Below are positions 18,768-28,100 of a DNA stretch of 64,000 nt, one piece after another (positions within the stretch are counted from its first letter, which is position 1; every line of letters starts with the position of its first letter). The DNA is from Ruminococcus sp. (GTDB lineage: Bacteria > Bacillota > Clostridia > Oscillospirales > Ruminococcaceae): NCBI GenBank assembly GCA_024403995.1, contig JAKSQT010000003.1, positions 1-64,000 on the forward strand, given 5' to 3'. Under the pieces are notes generated by a model. That model was not told where the DNA came from. It was given only the letters and a program-made list of their open reading frames with translations, and did no database searches. The position numbers and the translations under genes are program-made.

Positions 18768-19733
18768 ATGCTGAAAATCAAATCTGAAATGCTTGAAAAG
18801 TCTTCAAAATCGCACGCCGCACCCCAATTGTGGAAAATGATTTTGTATTTCATAATTGTTTTTGCGATCGCTGCTATTATTGAAGGTATTATACCTATGA
18901 TATTCGCATTTGACGATTACAAGGAAATATTCACCAATAATTATGACGGCGGCAAGATGGCGTTTGACGATGCTATGGAGCGCTCAAAAACGTTTTCTTC
19001 TATACCAAGAGTAATGAGAATTTCGCTCTATGGCACATTGGCAGCCACTCTCACAAGTATCTTCTACTGCCGCTGTATCGAGATGCGTTCCGTGGCTTCA
19101 ATGGGAGTGACAAAGAAAAAAGCTGTTCCGCATTATCTTCTTGGAATTGTTATCGGCGCAGTAATTTTCAGTCTTGTGGTACTTCTCAGCGCTGTGACGG
19201 GCGTTCAGAGCATCAGCCTCAGTCAAAGCATCAAGTGGACGGAAATACTGCTCTTTATTCCGGGCTGGTTTCTTCAGGGCATGAGCGAGGAGTTCATGTT
19301 CCGTGGCTATCTCCTGAACAGTGTCGGCGGAAAACATTCACCGGTTACTGCACTTATTGTAAGCTCGGTGGCATTTTCACTTGCACACGGCATCAATGAC
19401 GGCTTCGGGCCTCTTGTATTCATAAATCTTGCGCTTTTCGGTGCTTTTGCCGGTCTGTATATGTTACTGACTGATGATATCTGGGGCGTTTGTGCGATAC
19501 ATTCGGTATGGAACTGCATTCAGGGAAATTTCTACGGAATAAGCGTCAGCGGTATGGAAAAGATCGAGACAGTCTTCCGTACAACAGCAGTATCGGATAA
19601 TAAAATTCTCACAGGCGGAGATTTCGGAATTGAAGGCAGTATCTTCACAACAGTAGTTCTCGGCGGCGGATGCTTTATATTGCTGAAATTGCTGCAAAAG
19701 AAAAATTCAGAGCCTGAAACAGAAAAAAAATAA
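18768..19733 (+). CDS. CPBP-family intramembrane protease
   Basis: The 321-residue membrane protein has about eight hydrophobic segments and the full CPBP (Abi/Rce1-like) motif set: S-E-E-F-M-F-R-G (EExxxR, near residue 173), F-S-L-A-H-G-I-N-D and H-S-V-W-N. These residues form the metal-dependent active site of the family. Substrates in bacteria are mostly unknown; roles in peptide maturation or immunity to peptide toxins are known for some members. It stands alone with its own promoter and terminator. Confidence 0.85.
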   Translation: MLKIKSEMLEKSSKSHAAPQLWKMILYFIIVFAIAAIIEGIIPMIFAFDDYKEIFTNNYDGGKMAFDDAMERSKTFSSIPRVMRISLYGTLAATLTSIFYCRCIEMRSVASMGVTKKKAVPHYLLGIVIGAVIFSLVVLLSAVTGVQSISLSQSIKWTEILLFIPGWFLQGMSEEFMFRGYLLNSVGGKHSPVTALIVSSVAFSLAHGINDGFGPLVFINLALFGAFAGLYMLLTDDIWGVCAIHSVWNCIQGNFYGISVSGMEKIETVFRTTAVSDNKILTGGDFGIEGSIFTTVVLGGGCFILLKLLQKKNSEPETEKK

Positions 19734-19739
19734 AATAAT

Positions 19740-19781
19740 CGGTCGGCATAATATAATCTATTGTGCTGACCGTCTTTTTAT
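19740..19781 (+). terminator. Intrinsic terminator after the CPBP protease gene
   Basis: CGGTCGGCATAA pairs with TTGTGCTGACCG with mismatches and is followed by TCTTTTTAT. A possible TTGTGC-17-TAAAAT promoter for the esterase gene overlaps its 3 prime half (19761-19789). Confidence 0.65.
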
Positions 19782-19841
19782 GGTAAAATATAGTAAAGCA
19801 CCGAATGATTTGCGGTGAAAAAATATTTCGGAGGTAATACT

Positions 19842-20891
19842 ATGAAGAAAATAGCTGTTCTTTCAGCCGCATTGGCATTTTTACTGATGCTGGGCGCAAA
19901 GCCGCCGATGAATGACGATTTCAGAAAGCAGACAGTCAGAATCATGCCTCTTGGAGATTCAATAACTGATGGTTTCTGGACAAACGGCGGCTATAGAAAA
20001 TACCTTGACTATAAACTGACCGAGGAGGGCTACAGCGGTATAGATTTTGTAGGCCCGCAGGGAAGCGACAAGGCATCGTTCACCTATAACGGCAAAAATT
20101 TTGAGTATGACAACAACCATGCAGGCTACAGCGGATATACCATAAAGGATATAAACGGCGGATTTTTCGGCAAGCTCAACGGCATTACCGAGACTTTGCA
20201 GAAAGGCGGATATATGGAGAAATATTCGCCTGACATCGTACTTCTGCAAATCGGTACAAACGATGTTTTCAACGGTCATCTTGACGGCTCGGAACAGAGG
20301 CTGAATGAGCTTATTGACTATATTCTCGGAAAAATGAGCAGCAGCGGAGTGATCTTCCTTTCAACAATTCCCGATATCAGTACTTCCGTCGGCATGATGG
20401 ATACCAATATGCAGGCGGATGTCGATGCATTCAACAAAATCGTTCAGGGAACAGCAGATAAATACAAAAGTGCAGGAAAAAACGTTGTATTCGTTGATAT
20501 ACACAGCGTTATCAATCCTGATACAGACCTCCATGACGGAATACATCCAAGTGAGGAGGGCTATGAGAAAATAGGACTTTACTGGGCGGCAGTAATTGAC
20601 AGCTATCTGAGTACAAATGCAGCACAGGGAACTACTTCAACAACTGTGAAAACTTCGCTTTGCGGCGATGCAAATAACGACAGCAAAGTGAATCTTGCGG
20701 ATACTGTCATGATAATGCAGGCGCTTGTAAATCCGGATAAATTCGGAAGAGTGGGCACTGACAGCAGCCACATCACGCCGCAGGGCTGGGCAAACGCAGA
20801 CTGTTCAGGTTCAGGTGACGGCGTTACGCTGAATGATGCCCTTGCAATACAGAAATATATGCTTGAACTTATTGACAAACTGCCTGAATAA
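19842..20891 (+). CDS. Secreted SGNH/GDSL esterase with C-terminal type I dockerin
   Basis: The 349-residue protein has a signal peptide (residues 1-20), an SGNH hydrolase domain and a C-terminal dockerin. SGNH blocks are present: G-D-S-I-T-D-G with the nucleophile Ser, Q-I-G-T-N-D and D-G-I-H-P-S-E-E-G-Y with the Asp/His pair. The GDSITDGF..GGYR pattern is like CE3 acetylxylan esterases. The dockerin (about residues 278-349) has two calcium-loop repeats, G-D-A-N-N-D-S-K-V and A-D-C-S-G-S-G-D-G-V, so the enzyme should dock onto a cohesin scaffold. The ATG at 19842 with CGGAGG upstream is preferred over the in-frame ATG at 19815. Confidence 0.88.
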   Translation: MKKIAVLSAALAFLLMLGAKPPMNDDFRKQTVRIMPLGDSITDGFWTNGGYRKYLDYKLTEEGYSGIDFVGPQGSDKASFTYNGKNFEYDNNHAGYSGYTIKDINGGFFGKLNGITETLQKGGYMEKYSPDIVLLQIGTNDVFNGHLDGSEQRLNELIDYILGKMSSSGVIFLSTIPDISTSVGMMDTNMQADVDAFNKIVQGTADKYKSAGKNVVFVDIHSVINPDTDLHDGIHPSEEGYEKIGLYWAAVIDSYLSTNAAQGTTSTTVKTSLCGDANNDSKVNLADTVMIMQALVNPDKFGRVGTDSSHITPQGWANADCSGSGDGVTLNDALAIQKYMLELIDKLPE

Positions 20892-20896
20892 AAAAT

Positions 20897-21029
20897 AAGC
20901 ATGGCGCTTGACAGCGACACTGATATAGAAACTTTACTCTTTATCGGGGGCAAACCTTTCTGAGGAAGGGTTTCCCTCAATAATCAGTACAAAACTTCTA
21001 TATCAGTGTCGCTGTCAATTACCATGCTT
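20897..21029. repeat. Family D palindromic element acting as convergent terminator
   Basis: A perfect 22-base inverted repeat (20909-20930 and 20996-21017) encloses a 65-base centre shared with the other family D copies. Outside it, AAGCATGG (20897-20904) pairs with CCATGCTT (21022-21029), the latter ending at the base before the tadA stop codon. Lying between convergent genes, it can terminate both. Confidence 0.88.
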
Positions 21030-21491
21030 TTATGTTTTTTTCTTTTTTATGCGAAGTTCTTTGAAAAATGCAGACAGGACCGCCGAGCATTCTTCCTCAA
21101 GCACACCGCCTGTGACTGTCGGGCGGTAATTGTAGGGATACTCAAACATTTTCTGAACTGACACTGCCGAGCCGCTTTTAAAGTCATATGCGCCGAAAAT
21201 AACGTCATCTATTCGTGAATTGATTATCGCACCGCAGCACATCGGGCACGGTTCAAGCGTGACATAAATGGCGCATTCAGGCAGTCTCCAGCCTCCGAGT
21301 CTGCGGCAGGCTTCGTCAATTGCGATTATTTCCGCATGGGCAAGGGCATTTTTTGCGGTCTCACGTTTATTTCTTCCCTCGCCGACGATTTCTCCCGTAG
21401 TTTTTTTCACCACGACTGCACCAACGGGAACTTCGCCCTCTTTGAAAGCTTCTTCAGCAAGTTCAAGGGCACGTTTCATGAATTTTTCCAT
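21030..21491 (-). CDS. tadA: tRNA-specific adenosine deaminase
   Basis: The 153-residue zinc enzyme converts adenosine 34 to inosine in tRNA-Arg. It has the deaminase motif H-A-E (zinc His and catalytic Glu) and T-L-E-P-C-P-M-C-C-G-A-I with the two zinc Cys residues. Length is typical. It starts 4 bases after the stop codon of the upstream CPBP-like gene, so the two are co-transcribed. Confidence 0.94.
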   Translation of the reverse strand: MEKFMKRALELAEEAFKEGEVPVGAVVVKKTTGEIVGEGRNKRETAKNALAHAEIIAIDEACRRLGGWRLPECAIYVTLEPCPMCCGAIINSRIDDVIFGAYDFKSGSAVSVQKMFEYPYNYRPTVTGGVLEEECSAVLSAFFKELRIKKKKT

Positions 21492-21494
21492 AGC

Positions 21495-22652
21495 TTACAG
21501 CACCATTTTCAATACAGCAGCAAGTATGCATATGAATACCACTACCGGGAGTGGATAGCCTTTTATCAGGAAAAATCCACGCTTATAGGCAGGAACTTCC
21601 GATTCGTATACAGAGTAGTATTCTCTCTTTTCCCTCATCAGATAGAGCGAAATGAGCGTAACAACGCTGAGTGCGAACACGGCAAGCATGAACATATTTC
21701 TTTCAAGAAAAACATCACGCTTTAAAACAGTTTCGATAATGACTATTGCAAGGCGGTATATCTTGTATACCATCTGTACAAAAATTGCTGTATAGACCGA
21801 GCCTGAACGCACCATGCCTGAGCCTGCAACTATTGATATGAGAATTACGGCAGGCATTTCCGAGAAGTCCTGAACAAGAAATCCTGACATCAATGCGGTC
21901 ACTATAACTGCGAACCAGTCACCAAACTGCCGCAGGGCGGTGAAAATCGCACCACGGAAAAGCAGTTCCGAGAAAATTGAGAGAATAATGATATCATAGA
22001 CGGTATAGACCAGAAATTCGGTCTGTCCCCATACAGAGACATCAGCATCAAGCTTCATGAAGTAGCTGAAAAGCTGAACTGTGCTGCCCGAATAGATATT
22101 CGGCAGTGAGACAACAGTGCTGACAGCAAGGCATATGCATAGAGAACGCACAAGGTCGGCAGGGTGTATCATGGTATGCATGACTCGTGAATCGCTTGGG
22201 AGCCGCAGTTCCTTTTTCAGGTATATAGCGGGAATTATCGTTTTCATGAAAGAAGTTGCGATAAGGGCGATAACCATTTCTTTTCTGCCGCCGCTTAATG
22301 GGGCATTGAAGAATGTACTGTAAATATTAAATCCGAGGTAATCAAAAAGCTGTATAATGAGCTGACTGATGACCGTGTCTATTGAGATCCAGATAAGCAT
22401 TGCAATGCCGATGATACGGGCGATCTTTCCGAGTGTTTCGGCTTCTGCATCGGCAAGATTAGGTGCTTTGAAGCCTTTGCTTTCGATGTAGACGCTTTCT
22501 TTTTTATTCACTTCAAAGTTGAAGGCGTATGGATTTTGTTTGTTTTTACGCCATCGCTTGAAATTCATGTTATATATTTCGCCTTGGGTATCGTAATTGT
22601 ATTCTTCTACTACATTAATTATATCTTTTGAGTAATTGGTGAAATCTTTCAT
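21495..22652 (-). CDS. CPBP-like membrane protein, active-site motifs degenerate
   Basis: The 385-residue protein has a polar N-terminal region of about 75 residues, then eight or so membrane segments. A CPBP-like motif S-E-L-L-F-R-G is present but lacks the first Glu, and the second and third motifs have no His (G-F-L-V-Q-D-F-S-E and V-Y-T-A-I-F-V-Q-M). It is therefore probably not an active protease. The ATG at 22652 follows GGGGGTGGGAGA; the in-frame ATG 17 codons upstream has no site. It heads an operon with tadA. Confidence 0.7.
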   Translation of the reverse strand: MKDFTNYSKDIINVVEEYNYDTQGEIYNMNFKRWRKNKQNPYAFNFEVNKKESVYIESKGFKAPNLADAEAETLGKIARIIGIAMLIWISIDTVISQLIIQLFDYLGFNIYSTFFNAPLSGGRKEMVIALIATSFMKTIIPAIYLKKELRLPSDSRVMHTMIHPADLVRSLCICLAVSTVVSLPNIYSGSTVQLFSYFMKLDADVSVWGQTEFLVYTVYDIIILSIFSELLFRGAIFTALRQFGDWFAVIVTALMSGFLVQDFSEMPAVILISIVAGSGMVRSGSVYTAIFVQMVYKIYRLAIVIIETVLKRDVFLERNMFMLAVFALSVVTLISLYLMREKREYYSVYESEVPAYKRGFFLIKGYPLPVVVFICILAAVLKMVL

Positions 22653-22825
22653 TCTCCCACCCCCTTCTGTCTGTATGTACTGAGAGTAATACGTTATCAG
22701 CAATTTACAAAGCTGACATTGAAAGGTTGTTACAATACCTCATATTAATATTATCATATTTTGTATTCATTCGTGTTATTATTTAAGATACATTTCATTA
22801 AATATTTGTAAATCCGTAAAAGAAA

Positions 22826-24667
22826 TTAACTGTTTTGCTGTGGGTTTTCGAGTAAATATTCGGCAATACGCTTACAAAACTGTTCTCCGTATTTCTCCGC
22901 TTTGACTTTTCCGACACCGGCGACTTTCATAAACTGCGGAATAGTTGTGGGCTTGATGCGGCACATATCCCTGAGAGCAGAGTCTGAAAAAACGATGTAT
23001 GCCGGCACAAGCTCCTTTGAGGCAATAGCGCTCCTGAGACGTTTAAGCTCCATAAACAGGAAGTCATCCGTGCCGACAGCCGCAGCTTTTTTGGCGGCAG
23101 GCTTTTTCTCTTTTGGAAGTTTCATGGTCAATTGCTTTTTGTCACGGAGTATCTCTGCTGATTTAGCCGTAAGCCTTACCTGCGGATAGTCGCCTTCAGT
23201 TACGGAGATATAGCCGTATTCTGCAAGATAATCCAGTTCTGAGCGGAGCTTTTTCGGTGTAGTTTCAGCCATAATTCCATAGGTGGACAGTTTGTCAAAG
23301 CCGAGATTCAGCAGTTTTTCATTTTTGCTGCCACGGAGTATCTCTGTTATCATGACCTTGCCATAGTCACGTCCTGATGCCTGATGGACACGGTAAATGC
23401 ACGAAAGTATTTTCTGCGAGTCGATCGTGATGTCAACAGTCTCAAATCCGTCGGTGCAGTTTGAACATTTGCCGCAGAAATTTGATGGTTTTTCACCGAA
23501 ATATTTCAGCATGAATCCCCTGAGACAGTCAGTCGTAGTGCAGTAGAATGTCATTTGTTTCAGGCGTTCAAGGTCTTTTTCGAGCATGGCTTTGCGGTCA
23601 CTGTCGGAGAGTTCCTCGTTTTCCTCACGGGAGTTTTCAATCATGAAACGGTTCGTGCGGACATCCGAAGCGCTGTAGAGGAGCGTACATTCCGCAGGTT
23701 CGCCGTCACGTCCTGCACGTCCTGCCTCCTGATAGTAGCTTTCGGGATCTTTTGGCATATTATAATGTATAACGAATGAAACGTTGGATTTGTCGATGCC
23801 CATGCCGAAAGCGTTGGTGGCGACCATTATCTGTTTACGGTCAAAGATGAAATCCTCCTGATTCTGTCTGCGTTCCGAGTCCGGCAGTCCTGCGTGATAT
23901 CGTGATGCAGAATAGCCGTCATTGCATAGCTTTTCGCAGACAGACTCCACATTTTTTCGTGAAAGACAGTAGACGATGCCGCTTTTGCCGCTGTAGCCTT
24001 CAAGCAGCTTTACAAGCGCCTTGTATTTGTTGTCGGGATGCTGAACGGAAAAGAACAGGTTGCTTCTGTCATAGCCTGTGGTCACGGTGAACGGTTCATT
24101 AAGTTCAAGGAGAGAGATTATGTCTTTCTGGACTTCATTTGTGGCAGTTGCGGTGAATGCGCTTACTACGGGGCGATCTGGCAGACCTGCGATAAATCCT
24201 GCGATTCTAAGATAGCTTGAACGGAAATCCTGTCCCCATTGTGAAACGCAGTGAGCTTCATCAACAGTCACCATTGCGATTTTTGTGTTTGAGGCAAAAG
24301 AGACAAATTCAGGTGCATCAAGGCGCTCGGGAGCAATGTATAATATTTTGCACATTCCGTTATAGAGTGCGGAAAATGCATAGCGGTATTCTTCGGCGCT
24401 GAGCGAACTGTTGATGCATACGGCATTTATGCCTGCGGAATTAAGGGCACTGACCTGATCCTTCATCAGCGAGATAAGAGGGGAGATAACTATCGTCAGT
24501 CCGTCCATGAGAACGGCAGGTATCTGGTAGCAGACCGACTTGCCTGCACCTGTGGGCATAATGCCGAGAACATCTCTTCCGCCGAGAATATTATCGATAA
24601 GCTCCTCCTGTCCTTTTCGGAAAGAGTCGTGACCAAAGTATTCTTTTAGTATGCTGAATTTGTCCAC
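22826..24667 (-). CDS. recQ: ATP-dependent DNA helicase RecQ
   Basis: The 613-residue helicase has a Walker A (M-P-T-G-A-G-K-S), the D-E-A-H box followed by C-V-S-Q-W-G-Q-D-F-R, helicase C, a zinc-binding Cys4 region (C-L-R-G-F-M ... C-G-K-C-S-N-C), the RQC winged helix and a C-terminal HRDC domain. It unwinds recombination intermediates. I start it at a GTG (24667): GAAGGA lies 7 bases upstream, while the in-frame ATG at 24685 has no site. A promoter at 24861-24889 gives a leader consisting mostly of the family E element. Confidence 0.93.
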   Translation of the reverse strand: MDKFSILKEYFGHDSFRKGQEELIDNILGGRDVLGIMPTGAGKSVCYQIPAVLMDGLTIVISPLISLMKDQVSALNSAGINAVCINSSLSAEEYRYAFSALYNGMCKILYIAPERLDAPEFVSFASNTKIAMVTVDEAHCVSQWGQDFRSSYLRIAGFIAGLPDRPVVSAFTATATNEVQKDIISLLELNEPFTVTTGYDRSNLFFSVQHPDNKYKALVKLLEGYSGKSGIVYCLSRKNVESVCEKLCNDGYSASRYHAGLPDSERRQNQEDFIFDRKQIMVATNAFGMGIDKSNVSFVIHYNMPKDPESYYQEAGRAGRDGEPAECTLLYSASDVRTNRFMIENSREENEELSDSDRKAMLEKDLERLKQMTFYCTTTDCLRGFMLKYFGEKPSNFCGKCSNCTDGFETVDITIDSQKILSCIYRVHQASGRDYGKVMITEILRGSKNEKLLNLGFDKLSTYGIMAETTPKKLRSELDYLAEYGYISVTEGDYPQVRLTAKSAEILRDKKQLTMKLPKEKKPAAKKAAAVGTDDFLFMELKRLRSAIASKELVPAYIVFSDSALRDMCRIKPTTIPQFMKVAGVGKVKAEKYGEQFCKRIAEYLLENPQQNS

Positions 24668-24693
24668 CTGTATTCCTTCTTTCATTATTATAA

Positions 24694-24853
24694 AGGGCAC
24701 CTCTAAAAACCCCTTCTGAGAAAAAACAGCTATGTACAGCATATGCTGTGTCAATCCCTCTCGGAGTGCGACAGCACGCCTTCAAGGGCTTTCCTTGCAT
24801 CTGCTGCACCTATCTGTTTTTTCTTACTCAAAACGGGTTTTTAGAGATGCCCT
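24694..24853. repeat. Family E palindromic element in the recQ leader
   Basis: AGGGCACCTCTAAAAACCCC (24694) is the near-perfect complement of gggtttttagagatgccct (24835-24853). The 120-base interior includes a gcatatgc dyad. It lies between the recQ promoter and start codon. No second copy is seen in this window. Confidence 0.78.
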
Positions 24854-24860
24854 AAATATT

Positions 24861-24889
24861 ATTCTATCATAAAACTGTATTTATTTCAA
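24861..24889 (-). promoter_or_regulatory. Promoter of recQ
   Basis: On the minus strand TTGAAA (24889-24884), 17 bases, TAGAAT (24866-24861). Transcription would begin next to the outer end of the family E element. The remaining 24890-25030 stretch shows no feature. Confidence 0.65.
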
Positions 24890-25030
24890 TAGGAATCTGA
24901 ATGGCACATCCTGAATCGTCAACTACGCTTCCATTGTGAAATATTAACATATTGCCAAGCCGTTTTTCTACGTTTCAATGTCATGATTTTACTTTTCGTC
25001 ATTTTGTGCACCTAATCTGTATTTTGTGGG

Positions 25031-25060
25031 TTGAAAGTGAATATTTTGATGTGGTATAGT
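25031..25060 (+). promoter_or_regulatory. Promoter of the modular xylanase
   Basis: TTGAAA (25031-25036), 18 bases, TATAGT (25055-25060), giving a leader of about 80 bases before the AAAGGAGG site and ATG. Confidence 0.65.
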
Positions 25061-25147
25061 ATTCTTATAGCTGAAATGAATCGTTATGGGATGATATATA
25101 ATTAATATATTATATAAAATCCTAAATTTACTAAAGGAGGAAAAAGT

Positions 25148-28100
25148 ATGACATTCAAACGAATTGCGTCAGCACTGACTGCATTAGCTTGCTGCACGAG
25201 CATAATGACAGTGCTGCCGGAAATTACTGACAAAACTTATGCCGCTGCTGCGGTATCAAACGACTTTGAAGTGACATACGGAGGCTGGTACAGCACAAAT
25301 GATCAGGCTGAACTCACAGCAGTCTCAAATGAAGGCTTCAATGGTTCACGAGGCATGATCGTTTCGGGAAGACAATCTGCCGAAGACGGTGCCGCTTCTT
25401 CAAAGGGCTTCTATCTCTGGGGCGACACAAAATATGACTACAGCGTTCAGGTTTACAGCGAAACAGACGAGGTATTCCACATCTCACTTCTCTATAAGGA
25501 TATGGAAACCGACAAGGAAACAACTGTTGAACTTGCTTCTGAAAAAGTCAAGGCCGGCGAATGGACTGAGATATCAGCTTCATACAAAGCTCCTGCAAAT
25601 ACATATGAATATCTCGTTACTATCACAACCGAAAGCACAAATGACTTTGCTTTCGATGACTTCAAGGTAACAGCAAAGGAAAAGGTTTCCGCTAAGGCTG
25701 CCCCTGCAGGCATGGGCCTTAAAAATGAATTTGCAAGCTACGGTTTCCGTGTAGGCAACATCTTCAACGGAAATACCATTAAAAATTCAGGTATCGTTGC
25801 AAATATCCTCAAGGACTGCAGCGGTGTTGAGTGTGAAAACGAGACAAAGCCTGATGCAACTCTTGTTCTGAATGGCTCAAGCGATACAAACGTAAAGGTA
25901 TCTCTCAGCAGAGCTGCTGCAATTATTGATTTCTGCGTAGAAAACGGAATCGGCTTCCGTGGACATACCCTTGTATGGCACAGCCAGACACCGGAAGCTT
26001 TCTTTAAACAGGGCTTCAATCAGTCTTCTTCATATGTTGATGTAAATACTATGAATAAGCGTATGGAAAGCTATATCAAGAATATGTTCAACGCTTATGC
26101 AACACAGTATCCTACACTTGACCTCTATGCATACGATGTCTGCAACGAGTGTATCAGCGACAGCAACGGCGGCGCAAGAGGCAAGGGCGTTGGAAACGGC
26201 AACTCTCCTTGGGTAGCTGTTTACGGCGACAACAGCTTCATCGAAAAGGCTTTCACTTATGCAAGACAGTACGCTCCTAAGACCTGTAAGCTGTTCTATA
26301 ACGACTATAATGAGTATATGACAGCCGGCAACAAAAAGAGCGGTATCTATAATCTTGTAAAATCACTCTACGGCAAGGGCATTCTCGACGGTATGGGAAT
26401 GCAGTCACACGTTCCTGCAAATGCTACGGGCTTCGCAGGCACAGTTGATTACTTGCAGGCTATGGACGATTATCTCGGAATAGGCTGTGACGTTCAGGTT
26501 ACAGAGCTTGATATCTCTCTTGAAAGCGGAAAATATTCACTTCAGGATCAGGCTAACAAGTACAAAGCTATCTTCCAGCACGCTATGGAGCACAACGCAA
26601 GCAACAAGGCTGGTGCAGGCAAGGTAACACTTATCCAGATCTGGGGACCTAATGACGCTAACTCATGGCTCTCATCCGGTTCAAATGCACTTCTCTATGA
26701 TTCAAACAATCAGCCAAAACTCGCTTACAATACTCTCATAGGCATGGTTCCTGAGAGCCAGTGGGTTCCGAATGATCAGCTCAACTATGGCAGCGGCACA
26801 ATTTCAATTCCTGAACCTGAGCCGAATGAATACGGCTGGTGGTATCAGTGCGGATTTGAAGACGGTACAAGCGACTGGGGTGACAGAGGCGGAAACACAG
26901 TTGAACAGTCAAACAAGGAACACTATGTTCAGAGCAATTCACTCTTTGTTTCAGGAAGAACTTCCGAGTGGATGGGCGCTATATATACTCTTAATTCAAG
27001 AGTTTTCAAGCCCGGCGAAGCTTATTCATTCAGCGCTCACGTTAAGCAGAATTCAGGCGAAAGCGTAAAGTTCATGATGAAGCTTGAATATACAGATGCA
27101 AGCGGCGAAACAGCTTATGATGAAATTGCTAATGTAACTGCTCCGGACGGCGCATGGGCACAGCTTATCAATACCGAGTATACTATTCCTTCAGATGCTT
27201 CCGGCGTAAAGATATATGTTGAAACAGAATCATCACTTACAGACTTCTATCTTGATGAGTGCATTGGTGCTAAAAAAGGTGTAGGTATCCAGGGCGAAGG
27301 TCAGCCAGATCTTCCGGCAGATCCAAGCACAGCTATCCGTGGCGATATCACATTCGACGGTTCTATCGATGCTCTTGACGTTGCAGTCGGCAGAAGTCTC
27401 CTTACATCAGGTTCACTTGATGCTGCAACAAAGAAGGCTGCTGACGCTGACAAGAACGGCAAATACGAAATCAACGACCTCGTACTCATTCAGCAGTACG
27501 TTCTCGGAAAAATAAGCGAATTCCCGACCGAAAAGGTTGAGGTGGATACATCTGCTATGGCACAGAAATTCTCATCAGTTAAACTTGCTGAAAGCTGGAA
27601 GAAAGAGGGAGAAAACAATCCTCTCTATACACAGCGTTTCGGTGCAGACCCGGGATTTATGGTATACAAGGACAGACTCTATGTATACACAACAAACGAT
27701 GCATTTGAATACAATGGCAACCAGATGAAGGAAAACAGTTACGATGTCGGCACAATTAACTGCTGTTCATCTTCTGACCTTGTAAACTGGACTGACCACG
27801 GCGCTATCCCTGTTGCAGGCAGAAACGGCAGAACACAGGGCGGCGTAGCAAGCTGGGCTTCATGCTCATGGGCTCCTGATGCTTGCTGGAAGACCATCAA
27901 CGGCAAAGACAAGTTCTTCCTCTATTTCGCAAACAGCGGCGGCGGTATCGGCGTTCTTACAGCTGACAGCCCGACAGGTCCTTGGAAAGATCCACTCGGT
28001 CATGCACTCCTCACAGGCGGTTCACCAAACTGCAGCGATGTTGTATGGATGTTCGACCCGGGCGTAATGGTTGACGATGACGGCACAGGCTACCTGTTCT

